The position numbers and the translations under genes were made by a program. A stretch of DNA of 64,000 nucleotides. Origin: UMGS1649 sp045534225 (GTDB lineage Bacteria > Bacillota > Clostridia > TANB77 > CAG-465). Under the pieces are notes generated by a model. The model saw nothing but the letters and a program-made list of their open reading frames with translations, was not told the origin of the DNA and searched no databases. The DNA is taken from positions 1-64,000 of the forward strand of contig JAZSJJ010000007.1 of the NCBI GenBank assembly GCA_045534225.1, written 5' to 3'. This document shows, one piece after another, positions 33,175 to 41,608 of this stretch; within the stretch, counting starts at the first letter, position 1, and every line of letters starts with the position of its first letter.

Positions 33175-35259
33175 TTATTCTTCTCTTTTAGCTCTTGCGC
33201 CAACGATAGCTTCATGTACTGATTTTGGAACTTCTTCATAGTGACTTGGTTCCATTGAGTAAACACCTCTACCTTGAGTTTTACTTCTTAAGTCTGTTGC
33301 GTATCCGAACATTTCAGATAATGGTACAAATGAGTGAATTGTTTGAGTTCCAGCATCTGCTTCCATACCTTCTAGTCTTCCACGTCTTGAGTTGATGTCA
33401 CCTATAACATCACCCATATATTCTTCAGGAACTATTACATCAACTTTCATGATTGGTTCAAGTAATACTGCTCCACCTTGACGGCAAGCTTCTTTGAACG
33501 CCATAGAACCTGCTACTTTGAAGGCTGCTTCTGATGAGTCAACATCGTGGTATGAACCATCAACAAGAGCAACTTTAACGTCAACAACTGGGTAACCAGC
33601 AAGTATACCGCTCTTCATTGCATCTCTGATACCTTCATCAGTTGGTTTAACGTATTCCTTAGGAACAACACCACCAACGATTTTAGATTCGAATGAATAT
33701 CCTTTACCCGCTTCTTGTGGTTCAACTTCTAGCCATACGTGACCATATTGTCCTTTACCACCAGATTGTCTGATGAATTTTCCTTCTACTCTTACTGGTT
33801 TCTTAATAGTTTCTTTGTAAGCAACTTGTGGTTTACCTACATTAGCTTCAACGTGGAATTCACGTTTTAATCTATCTACTATTATGTCTAGGTGAAGTTC
33901 ACCCATACCAGCAATAATTGTTTGACCAGTTTCACCATCAGTATATGTTTTGAATGATGGATCTTCTTCAGCAAGTTTAGATAATGCTATACCCATTTTT
34001 TCTTGGTCAGCTTTTGATTTAGGTTCAATAGCTATAGAAATAACTGGGTCTGGGAATTCAATAGATTCAAGTACAACTGGGTGTTTTTCATCACATAATG
34101 AATCTCCAGTAAATACATCTTTAAGTCCAACTGCTGCAGCGATATCTCCAGCGTAAACTTTATCTATATCTTTTCTTTCATTCGAGTGCATTTGAAGAAT
34201 TCTACCAATTCTTTCTTTCTTGCCTTTGTTTGCATTGTATACATATGAACCAGCTTCTAGTGTTCCAGAGTATACTCTAAAGAATGTAAGTTTTCCAACG
34301 AATGGATCTGTTGCAATCTTAAATGCAAGTGCTGCAAATGGTTCTGAATCAGAAGATGGTCTTTCTTCTTCTTCTCCGTTTTCATTTACACCTTTAATTT
34401 GTTCAACATCAAGTGGTGATGGCATATAGTCTACTATAGCATCAAGTAGCTTTTGAACACCTTTGTTTTTGTAAGATGTACCACAAGTTACTGCAACCAT
34501 CTTGTTTTCTATTGTTGATTGTCTTATACATTTCTTGATTTCATCTATAGTAAGTTCTTCACCTTCAAGATATTTCATCATGATTTCTTCATCGAACTCA
34601 GCTATATGATCAAGTAATTCAGCTCTATATTTTTCAGCATCGGCAACCATATCAGCTGGAATTTCTTCCTGTCTAATATCTTTACCTAATTCATCATAAT
34701 ATACATAAGCTTTCATTTCTACTAAGTCTACAATACCTTTGAAGTTATCTTCTTTACCTATTGGTAATTGAATTGGTACTGCGTTAGCTTTAAGTCTTGT
34801 TCTTAATTGTTCTACACATTTGTAGAAATCTGCACCCATGATATCCATTTTGTTAACGTATATCATTCTTGGTACTTTATATTTGTTTGCTTGTCTCCAT
34901 ACAGTTTCAGATTGTGGTTGTACACCACCTTTAGCACATAGTACTGTAACTGAACCGTCAAGTACTCTTAGAGATCTTTCAACTTCGATTGTGAAGTCAA
35001 CGTGTCCTGGAGTATCTATAATGTTTATTCTGTTATTGTTCCAGAAACAAGTTGTTGCTGCAGAAGTAATTGTGATACATCTTTCTTGTTCTTGAGCCAT
35101 CCAGTCCATTGTAGCTCCACCATCGTGAGTTTCTCCTAATTTGTGAGTTTTTCCTGTATAGAATAGTATTCTTTCAGTAGTAGTTGTTTTACCAGCATCG
35201 ATGTGAGCCATGATACCGATATTTCTTGTCCTCTCAAGAGGATATTCTCTACCTGCCAT
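33175..35259 (-). CDS. fusA: Elongation factor G
   Basis: A 694-aa translocation GTPase. G1 is AHIDAGKTT, switch II DTPGHVDF, and G4 NKMD. Domains II to V follow in standard order, with GQYGHVWLEVEP and the C-terminal RSKTQGRGVYSMEPSHYEEVP. Length is typical. Start ATG after AGGAGG, 21 bases after rpsG. Confidence 0.98.
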   Translation of the reverse strand: MAGREYPLERTRNIGIMAHIDAGKTTTTERILFYTGKTHKLGETHDGGATMDWMAQEQERCITITSAATTCFWNNNRINIIDTPGHVDFTIEVERSLRVLDGSVTVLCAKGGVQPQSETVWRQANKYKVPRMIYVNKMDIMGADFYKCVEQLRTRLKANAVPIQLPIGKEDNFKGIVDLVEMKAYVYYDELGKDIRQEEIPADMVADAEKYRAELLDHIAEFDEEIMMKYLEGEELTIDEIKKCIRQSTIENKMVAVTCGTSYKNKGVQKLLDAIVDYMPSPLDVEQIKGVNENGEEEERPSSDSEPFAALAFKIATDPFVGKLTFFRVYSGTLEAGSYVYNANKGKKERIGRILQMHSNERKDIDKVYAGDIAAAVGLKDVFTGDSLCDEKHPVVLESIEFPDPVISIAIEPKSKADQEKMGIALSKLAEEDPSFKTYTDGETGQTIIAGMGELHLDIIVDRLKREFHVEANVGKPQVAYKETIKKPVRVEGKFIRQSGGKGQYGHVWLEVEPQEAGKGYSFESKIVGGVVPKEYVKPTDEGIRDAMKSGILAGYPVVDVKVALVDGSYHDVDSSEAAFKVAGSMAFKEACRQGGAVLLEPIMKVDVIVPEEYMGDVIGDINSRRGRLEGMEADAGTQTIHSFVPLSEMFGYATDLRSKTQGRGVYSMEPSHYEEVPKSVHEAIVGARAKREE

Positions 35260-35280
35260 AAACTTCCTCCTATCCTTGGT

Positions 35281-35751
35281 TTACCATCTGTAGTGAGCAA
35301 ATGCTTTGTTTGCTTCTGCCATACGATGAGTATCTTCTTTTTTCTTAAATGCTCCACCTTGTGAGTTTAATGCATCTAACATTTCAGCTGCTAGTTTTTC
35401 GTCCATTCCGTGTTCGTTTCTCTTTCTAGCGTATTCTACTAACCATCTAATTCCTAGACTTTGTCTTCTATCTGCTCTAATTTCGATAGGCACTTGGTAT
35501 GTAGCACCACCAACACGTCTTGCTTTAACTTCAAGAACTGGCATAACTGCTTCCATTGCTTCTTCGAATACTTCTAAAGCATTTCTTCCAGTTTTTTCAG
35601 CAACTATATCAAATGCTCCGTATACGATTTTTTCAGCAACTGTTTTCTTACCATCCCACATAACTTTGTTTATTAGTTTTGCAACTACTTTAGAACCATA
35701 TATTGGGTCTGGCATAACTTCTCTTTTAACTAAATGTCCTTTTCTTGGCAC
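35281..35751 (-). CDS. rpsG: 30S ribosomal protein S7
   Basis: A 156-aa primary rRNA-binding protein of the small-subunit head. The start is GTG (PRKGHLVKREV), behind GGAGGGAAGGAAA; an upstream extension of 26 residues would cover the ribosome site. Hallmarks are VMWDGKKTVAEKIVYGAFD, VGGATYQVPIE and GGAFKKKEDTHRMAEANKAFAHYRW at the C-terminus. Second gene of the str operon. Confidence 0.98.
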   Translation of the reverse strand: MPRKGHLVKREVMPDPIYGSKVVAKLINKVMWDGKKTVAEKIVYGAFDIVAEKTGRNALEVFEEAMEAVMPVLEVKARRVGGATYQVPIEIRADRRQSLGIRWLVEYARKRNEHGMDEKLAAEMLDALNSQGGAFKKKEDTHRMAEANKAFAHYRW

Positions 35752-35839
35752 TTTCCTTCCCTCCTTCTTTTTACGGTACTCAAAATTGTTAATTTTGTCA
35801 GTGCTTATATTTCTAAAATCAAGCACCAATTATGTTAGA

Positions 35840-36253
35840 TTATTTTTTTGCTTTCTTTGCTCCATATTTAGATTTAGCTTGTACTCTACCAGCTACACCA
35901 GCTGTATCTAGTACACCTCTAACTATGTGGTATCTAACACCTGGAAGATCTTTTACTCTTCCTCCTCTGATTAGAACAACGCTGTGTTCTTGTAGGTTAT
36001 GTCCGATTCCTGGAATGTATGCAGAAACTTCCATACCATTTGTAAGTTTAACTCTGGCTACTTTTCTTAACGCTGAGTTAGGCTTCTTAGGAGTTTGTGT
36101 TTTAACTACTGTACAAACACCTCTCTTTTGTGGAGAAGAAACGTTAGTTACTTTCTTCTTTCTAGAGTTTAATCCTCTTTGAAGAGCTGGTGATTTAGAT
36201 TTTGTAGTTTTATCATGTCTTCCTTTTCTTACTAATTGCGCAAATGTTGGCAC
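35840..36253 (-). CDS. rpsL: 30S ribosomal protein S12
   Basis: A 137-aa decoding-centre protein. PTFAQLVRKGR at the start, TQTPKKPNSALRKVARV with the streptomycin-relevant Lys, and HNLQEHSVVLIRGGRVKDLPGVRYH are all standard. The start is GTG, 9 bases after AAGGAGGTG. First gene of rpsL-rpsG-fusA-tuf. The rpoB-rpoC genes that usually precede it are replaced by an acetyltransferase islet. Confidence 0.98.
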   Translation of the reverse strand: MPTFAQLVRKGRHDKTTKSKSPALQRGLNSRKKKVTNVSSPQKRGVCTVVKTQTPKKPNSALRKVARVKLTNGMEVSAYIPGIGHNLQEHSVVLIRGGRVKDLPGVRYHIVRGVLDTAGVAGRVQAKSKYGAKKAKK

Positions 36254-36316
36254 TTGACTTCACCTCCTTGTTATAATTTAATGCGTGAATTGCAACATCC
36301 ACAAATACGCTTAATC

Positions 36317-36345
36317 ATTATATCATTTAAGGCCTTTTTAGTCAA
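36317..36345 (-). promoter_or_regulatory. Promoter of the str operon
   Basis: TTGACT, 17 bp, TATAAT on the minus strand, about 60 bases before rpsL. Just upstream are two direct copies of TTTTTGTTACA, an A/T-rich region that could act as an UP element. Confidence 0.75.
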
Positions 36346-36416
36346 CATTTTTGTTACATTTTTGTTACAAATTTATAATACTTTTTAGACCATAGTGTTT
36401 ACATAAAGAAAAGAAC

Positions 36417-36436
36417 CTCTGATATTTATATCAGAA
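36417..36436 (-). terminator. Terminator of the acetyltransferase gene
   Basis: TTCTGATAT / ATATCAGAG with TTCTTTTCTTT following on the minus strand. Confidence 0.65.
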
Positions 36437-36446
36437 GTCCCATTTT

Positions 36447-36914
36447 TTAGATGTAACACATAAACTTTTCGCCTTTATCTTGCATTATCGCAGACATTCT
36501 TTTAGCGATGTTTAAGGATGGAATATTGTCCTTTTCGATTTCAAGTCTTATTCTTGCAAGAGGGTTATCGTCACGGATAGCTTCACAAACTGCCGTAAGC
36601 GCTTCTTGCATATAACCATTATGCCGATATTCTTCCTTAAGGAAATATGAAACATCCATCGTCATTCTGGTTAAACGCACCGCAATAATGAGACCAAGAA
36701 CATTCTTCTTTTTGTCTGTAATCACACAGTAAAAATCATTCTTGAAATCTCCATTTGCAAAAATAGCGATATGACTCGCAGCTTCGGTTTCATCCTTCGC
36801 GTTAAGACTTTTAAGTCTACTTACCATATCCGTGTTTTTGATAATATCATAGTACCATGTCACATCTTCCGTTTTGAACGGTCTTAAAACAAGCCGTCTT
36901 GTCCGTATAATCAT
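36447..36914 (-). CDS. GNAT family N-acetyltransferase
   Basis: A 155-aa acetyl-CoA-dependent acetyltransferase of the RimJ/RimL type. It begins MIIRTRRLVLRPFKTEDV, and has VLGLIIAVRLTRMTMDVSYFLKEEYRHNGYMQEAL as the acetyl-CoA-binding region, where the usual R/QxxGxG/A motif is degenerate (YRHNGY), and a helix ending IAKRMSAIM. The start follows AAAGGAGTGAC. Substrate is unknown. It is a single-gene unit with its own promoter and terminator, and has C-rich codon use unlike rpsL next door. Confidence 0.85.
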   Translation of the reverse strand: MIIRTRRLVLRPFKTEDVTWYYDIIKNTDMVSRLKSLNAKDETEAASHIAIFANGDFKNDFYCVITDKKKNVLGLIIAVRLTRMTMDVSYFLKEEYRHNGYMQEALTAVCEAIRDDNPLARIRLEIEKDNIPSLNIAKRMSAIMQDKGEKFMCYI

Positions 36915-36945
36915 ACTTGTCACTCCTTTTATTTTGGATGCATTC

Positions 36946-36973
36946 ATTATATCATATTCGATTCATTTTTCAA
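36946..36973 (-). promoter_or_regulatory. Promoter of the acetyltransferase gene
   Basis: TTGAAA, 16 bp, TATAAT with a TGA extended -10, minus strand. Confidence 0.65.
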
Positions 36974-37001
36974 TAGTTATGTTTACCATTCTTTGTTCAA
37001 A

Positions 37002-37030
37002 TTGACTTTTTATGCTAGATATGTTATAAT
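37002..37030 (+). promoter_or_regulatory. Promoter of the 37084 gene
   Basis: TTGACT, 17 bp, TATAAT; the -35 context TTGACTTTTTATG is the same as at 7763 and 269. Confidence 0.75.
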
Positions 37031-37083
37031 TAATATTAGGTTCGTATGAATCTAATCTATAATAATTTAAGGAGGATATGCAC

Positions 37084-37428
37084 ATGCTAACTAGAAATTG
37101 TGCGATCAACAAACTTTTAAACGAAGGCGACTTCAATGTACGGGTAACCGTATTCGACTACACCAAATGTTCCGATGATCCGGAACGCCAAAAAGGTGCT
37201 TGGATCGAAGCTATCCGCGACTCTATCGGCGGCGGGATTGTCAACTCCCACGCAAGGGTAAAGCTCATCATAGAGCACGCTAATGGTCAGCATCCTTTCC
37301 GAGGAATCATATCTGGCCATCTCATTCCCGAGATGATTCGTGTTTCGTGTTTCATCCCCCAATCGCTTCGTATTTCTATTGCTCCGGCAAACGATACATC
37401 GAAGCTTCGCACTTGGATATTTGTGTAA
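37084..37428 (+). CDS. Unknown small protein (islet gene)
   Basis: A 114-aa soluble protein that I do not recognise (MLTRNCAINKLLNEGDF at the start, then VRVTVFDYTKCSDDPER, IRDSIGGGIVNSHARVKL and HPFRGIISGHLIP). The start is the ATG 8 bases after GGAGG; another ATG two codons earlier is only 2 bases from the ribosome site. No membrane segment. Private strong promoter and terminator, with GC-rich codon use. By layout it belongs to the same class as the genes at 28.7 and 55.7 kb. Confidence 0.7.
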   Translation: MLTRNCAINKLLNEGDFNVRVTVFDYTKCSDDPERQKGAWIEAIRDSIGGGIVNSHARVKLIIEHANGQHPFRGIISGHLIPEMIRVSCFIPQSLRISIAPANDTSKLRTWIFV

Positions 37429-37450
37429 AAACAAATTCTAAGTTTACAAC

Positions 37451-37483
37451 AAAACAGCGGCAGTTAATTTTGCCGCTGTTTTT
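37451..37483 (+). terminator. Terminator of the 37084 gene
   Basis: AAAACAGCGGCA / TGCCGCTGTTTTT; it also lies beyond the typA stop on the other strand. Confidence 0.85.
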
Positions 37484-37528
37484 ACTTTTATTATTAATTA
37501 GATTATTTGTTAATTTAACCGTTTTATA

Positions 37529-39340
37529 CTAAGTTGTAATTCCTCTTAGTCTCTTTGTTGGATCAAGTATTTTCTTTCTCAAACGTATATTTTCTGGTGT
37601 TATTTCAACTAGTTCATCATCAGCTATAAATTCTAATGATTGTTCTAGAGAAAGTACTTTATGTGGTGTTAATTTTAATGCATCATCACTACCAGAAGCT
37701 CTTGTATTTGTTAAGTGTTTTTCTTTACATACGTTAACTATCATATCTTCACTTCTTGAGTTTTCTCCAACTATCATACCAATATACACTTCAGTACCAG
37801 CACCTATGAATAATGTTGCTCTTTCTTGTGCATTATATAATCCATAAGTTGTAGATTTACCTTGTTCATAAGCTATAATTGTGCCGTGTGTTCTTGTTAC
37901 AACTTCACCTCTGTCTGGTTCAAATCCTGCAAATATGCTATTTAATACTCCAAGACCCTTAGTATCTGTAAGTATTTCACTTCTATAACCAATAAGTCCT
38001 CTAGATGGAATCTTGAACTCTAATCTTGTGTAACCAACTTGTGTTGGACAAGGTCCCATATTAGTCATTTCACCTTTTCTGTTACCCATTTTTTCCATAA
38101 CAACACCAACATACTCATCTGGTACATCTATTGTTGCAACTTCCATAGGTTCACATTTTACACCATCTATTATTTTACTAATAGCTGTTGGTTTAGAAAC
38201 TAATAATTCAAAGCCTTCTCTTCTCATATTTTCAATAAGTATTGAAAGATGAAGTTCTCCACGTCCATATACTTTGAATGCATCTGGAGTATCTGTTTCT
38301 TCTACTCTTAAAGATACATTAGTTTCAACTTCTTTAAATAGTCTATCTCTAATATGTCTAGAAGTAATATATTTACCCTCTTTACCTGCAAAAGGTCCAT
38401 TATTTACGCTAAATGTCATACAAACTGTTGGTTCGTCTATATCTACAAAAGGAACTGCTTCAGGATTATTTACATCAGCTATTGTTTCACCAATGTTTAT
38501 TCCTGTAACACCTGTTACAGAAACTATTTCTCCACATTCTGCAGATTCTACTTCTGTTCTCTTAAGTCCCATATATGTATATACTTTACCTATTTTAACA
38601 TTTTGTACACTTCCATCTTTTTTACAAAGTGCAACTTGTTCTCCAGCATGAATTACACCACGTTCAATTCTACCTACACCTATTCTTCCTGTATAATCAT
38701 CATAGTCTATGTTAGATACTAATAATTGTAGTGGTTCATCTTTACTTCCAGATGGTTCTGGAACATATTTAATTATTGTTTCAAATATAGGTACCATATT
38801 ATCGTTTGTATCTTCTACATTGTACTTAGCAAATCCACTCTTACCAGAAGCATAAACTACTGGGAAGTTTAATTGATCATCGTTTGCATTAAGATCCATA
38901 AATAATTCTAATACTTCATCTAGAACTTCAGTTGGTCTTGCTCCCGGTCTATCTATTTTGTTTATTACAACTATAGGCATAATATTTAAAGATAATGCTT
39001 TACTTAAAACGAATCTTGTTTGAGGCATTGGTCCATCAAATGCATCAACAACTAAAAGTACACCATCTACCATCTTAAGTACACGTTCAACTTCTCCACC
39101 GAAATCTGCGTGTCCTGGAGTGTCTACTATATTAATTTTTACTCCGTTATGCATAACTGATGTATTTTTAGATAAGATTGTTATTCCTCTTTCTTTTTCG
39201 ATATCTCCAGAGTCCATTACTCTTTCTGATACAACTTCGTTATCTCTAAATATTCCACTTTGATGTAATAGGCTATCTACTAACGTTGTTTTACCATGGT
39301 CAACGTGAGCTATAATAGCAACGTTTCTTATATTTTTCAT
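37529..39340 (-). CDS. typA: Translational GTPase TypA/BipA
   Basis: A 603-aa ribosome-associated GTPase with roles in stress and cold adaptation. G1 is AHVDHGKTT, switch II DTPGHADFGGEV, and G4 NKIDRPGARP. Domains II, III and V follow, with the BipA-specific C-terminal domain (GLYNAQERATLFIGAGTEVYIGMIVGEN, in two parts, then RASGSDDALKLTP). Start ATG after AAGGAAA. Monocistronic on the minus strand. Confidence 0.97.
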   Translation of the reverse strand: MKNIRNVAIIAHVDHGKTTLVDSLLHQSGIFRDNEVVSERVMDSGDIEKERGITILSKNTSVMHNGVKINIVDTPGHADFGGEVERVLKMVDGVLLVVDAFDGPMPQTRFVLSKALSLNIMPIVVINKIDRPGARPTEVLDEVLELFMDLNANDDQLNFPVVYASGKSGFAKYNVEDTNDNMVPIFETIIKYVPEPSGSKDEPLQLLVSNIDYDDYTGRIGVGRIERGVIHAGEQVALCKKDGSVQNVKIGKVYTYMGLKRTEVESAECGEIVSVTGVTGINIGETIADVNNPEAVPFVDIDEPTVCMTFSVNNGPFAGKEGKYITSRHIRDRLFKEVETNVSLRVEETDTPDAFKVYGRGELHLSILIENMRREGFELLVSKPTAISKIIDGVKCEPMEVATIDVPDEYVGVVMEKMGNRKGEMTNMGPCPTQVGYTRLEFKIPSRGLIGYRSEILTDTKGLGVLNSIFAGFEPDRGEVVTRTHGTIIAYEQGKSTTYGLYNAQERATLFIGAGTEVYIGMIVGENSRSEDMIVNVCKEKHLTNTRASGSDDALKLTPHKVLSLEQSLEFIADDELVEITPENIRLRKKILDPTKRLRGITT

Positions 39341-39442
39341 AAATTTCCTTCTTTCATTAAAACTCTAATTTAATATTTTAGCGCAAGATTAACATTATGT
39401 CAAGTGAGAGCAAATAAATTGTTAATATAAATGACATCAAAT

Positions 39443-39471
39443 TTGATTTTGTTAACATAATATGGTATAAT
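39443..39471 (+). promoter_or_regulatory. Promoter of the lipoprotein gene
   Basis: TTGATT, 17 bp, TATAAT. It gives a leader of about 120 bases before 39598, in which I see no obvious structure. Confidence 0.65.
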
Positions 39472-39597
39472 ATATGTACTATTGGCCTATTAAAAGCAAT
39501 ACTAATGTACGCTAAAAATAAAAACATTAACTTAATTAAGGAGAAAGTTAATCTATTAGATGCATTAGCCCACACACATTAGAAATGGAGAACTTAA

Positions 39598-40512
39598 ATG
39601 AAAAAAATTATTACTTTAGCACTTTGTTTGACCTTAACTTTATTAGCACTCACCAGTTGTAACAGCAAATACGAATTTTCTTATGCATTTTTCCCTATCA
39701 GCGTTGCAAATGATTATGAGCCTGCAGATGATATCGATGGCTCAATTATTGACGTAAAGTATGAAGATTTAGTGGCCAACACCCTTGCCTCTCTTACAAC
39801 CTATATTAACAAAGAATTTAATATGGACTTGAGCAAGCCTATGCCAGATGTAAAATCTTATACCCCTCACAAAGACAGTATCGTTGCAACCTATCACAAA
39901 GGAACAATTTTTGTAAATCCTAGTGCAATTTCTGATCACACTGAATTTCTCATTGCACATGAACTTATTCATTATCTTTCAGATAATAATGGTCACGCTG
40001 GATTTACTCACATTACCGAATACAACAATTACCAAGTATTCGTAGGCTATGGAATAACCGAAGGTTTTGCAGACATTATTGCATATAAGTACTGTAAAGA
40101 AAACGGAATTAAAACCCCAGATTTAGCAACCTTGGCTTACAATAACAACGAACGTGTTGCTGCTGTGTATTATCTGTTAGAGCCCGAAACAATTCGTTGG
40201 TACTTTGCAAGTGACCACGAAAGCATGTCTAATTTCGTAAAAGAAAAAGTCAAGGAAGTTGCAGTAATTCCTAAGGAATATGTAACAAATTTCGATTTTC
40301 ACTTTTACGTTTGTCAAGATTTACTTTTAGATTGTTCTACTGGCAATATAAACGATTATAACGCATCGCTTCTATCGTTCAAATCTTCCTTTGAAATGGC
40401 TTGTATTACTGCCCGTGCATCCGAAAACGCCGAACTAAAACTTCAAATCTATAATGATATTCTTTCTGAATGTGACAACGAAAATGTCATTAGAGATATG
40501 ATTTTAAATTAG
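39598..40512 (+). CDS. Lipoprotein with zinc metallopeptidase motif
   Basis: A 304-aa exported lipoprotein. The signal peptide ends at the lipobox LTSC with Cys21 as lipidation site. A zinc motif HELIH lies at residues 121-125, and GITEGFAD with Glu155 is 30 residues further, a good third ligand for a gluzincin-type peptidase. Helical regions follow. The substrate is unknown; it would act on the outer face of the membrane. It has its own promoter and terminator. Codons are more balanced than those of typA, so it counts among the islet genes. Confidence 0.8.
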   Translation: MKKIITLALCLTLTLLALTSCNSKYEFSYAFFPISVANDYEPADDIDGSIIDVKYEDLVANTLASLTTYINKEFNMDLSKPMPDVKSYTPHKDSIVATYHKGTIFVNPSAISDHTEFLIAHELIHYLSDNNGHAGFTHITEYNNYQVFVGYGITEGFADIIAYKYCKENGIKTPDLATLAYNNNERVAAVYYLLEPETIRWYFASDHESMSNFVKEKVKEVAVIPKEYVTNFDFHFYVCQDLLLDCSTGNINDYNASLLSFKSSFEMACITARASENAELKLQIYNDILSECDNENVIRDMILN

Positions 40513-40525
40513 TTTTTTACAGCGC

Positions 40526-40557
40526 AAAAAGCAGGAGTTAACAAACTCCTGCTTTTT
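40526..40557. terminator. Bidirectional terminator
   Basis: AAAAAGCAGGAGTT / AACTCCTGCTTTTT between the lipoprotein gene and the convergent CPBP gene. Confidence 0.85.
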
Positions 40558-40596
40558 TGTCATTTCTTTTTTTGTTCATTCTTTTATTTACTATAT

Positions 40597-41601
40597 TTAT
40601 TTCAATGTCGATACTATTACCGCTATTGAATTATATAACAAATGGAATAATATGTTTATTGCCAAATTGTTTGTTCTTGCATATGAATATGCAAACGCCA
40701 TTCCCATAGCAGCATATGGCAAGGCAGTTGCTAGTGCTATTACAAGTGTAGCCTCTTCTAATGCATGCATTATGCCAAATACACTTCCCGAAATTATAAT
40801 AAATAGCAATTTGTGTTTTATTATCTTCTTAAATGCGCCTCTAAATGCAGCTTCTTCAACAAATGGAGCCCATATTACCGCAAGTGGTATTGTTATATAT
40901 ATCGGCATGCTCTCTATTGTTTGTTGATTTACTGATTGACTTTTCTTTGTTATTAATGTGGATACAGCTGTAGCAATAGCAAGTGCAATTAGCATCCAGA
41001 CTAATAGTTTTAGCATATATCTTCCCGTTAATCTGAAGTTTTTAACTATTTTCTTTGTCCCATCTTTAATCTCGTCAAAGAATGTCCATATCGCTAAAGC
41101 TATTAAAACAACATGCAAACCTATTGCATATATTAATAGCATCACTGGAGATAACGTATTCAACCATTCAGCTTTTATGAAGTTCTGTCCAAAGTATATA
41201 ACAAGAAATATTAACATCAAAATCCATTGTTTTATATTAGTACTTTTCTTTTCAACAGAAAGCTGCTTTACAGCTTCCTTAAAATTCAACTTTTCTCTTT
41301 TTTCTTGCTTTACAAATATTAATAACAATATGTTTATTATTGTCTCTATTCTAAATATTGCTAATGGAATTAGTAAAAATAGAATTACATTGCCGGTCAA
41401 CAAATACTTCTTGGTATATTTTACTTTGTCACATAACAATGTAAAATATAATATTACCATTATAAATATAGAGAATCCCAACTTATCTACATTTACATCT
41501 CCTAGCATCTTTTTAATTTCACAAAATATTGTTATTAAAAATATTAGTTGAGCTGTCATTATAACAAAAAGTCCCTTTTTAATTTTTATATCCTTATCCA
41601 T
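40597..41601 (-). CDS. CPBP family intramembrane glutamic protease
   Basis: A 334-aa membrane protein with about eight hydrophobic helices. The Abi/CAAX-type catalytic motifs lie in the second half: APFVEEAAFRG (EExxxR), FGIMHALEE (FxxxH) and LFHLLYNS (HxxxN). The family includes prenyl-protein proteases and bacteriocin-immunity proteins; the substrate here is unknown. It lies 7 bases after murE, so it is co-transcribed with it. Confidence 0.88.
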   Translation of the reverse strand: MDKDIKIKKGLFVIMTAQLIFLITIFCEIKKMLGDVNVDKLGFSIFIMVILYFTLLCDKVKYTKKYLLTGNVILFLLIPLAIFRIETIINILLLIFVKQEKREKLNFKEAVKQLSVEKKSTNIKQWILMLIFLVIYFGQNFIKAEWLNTLSPVMLLIYAIGLHVVLIALAIWTFFDEIKDGTKKIVKNFRLTGRYMLKLLVWMLIALAIATAVSTLITKKSQSVNQQTIESMPIYITIPLAVIWAPFVEEAAFRGAFKKIIKHKLLFIIISGSVFGIMHALEEATLVIALATALPYAAMGMAFAYSYARTNNLAINILFHLLYNSIAVIVSTLK

Positions 41602-41608
41602 TATAGCA

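Noticed and set aside
39378..39575. 65-aa minus-strand frame between typA and the lipoprotein gene
   Set aside because: No ribosome site, and it lies over the lipoprotein promoter and leader.
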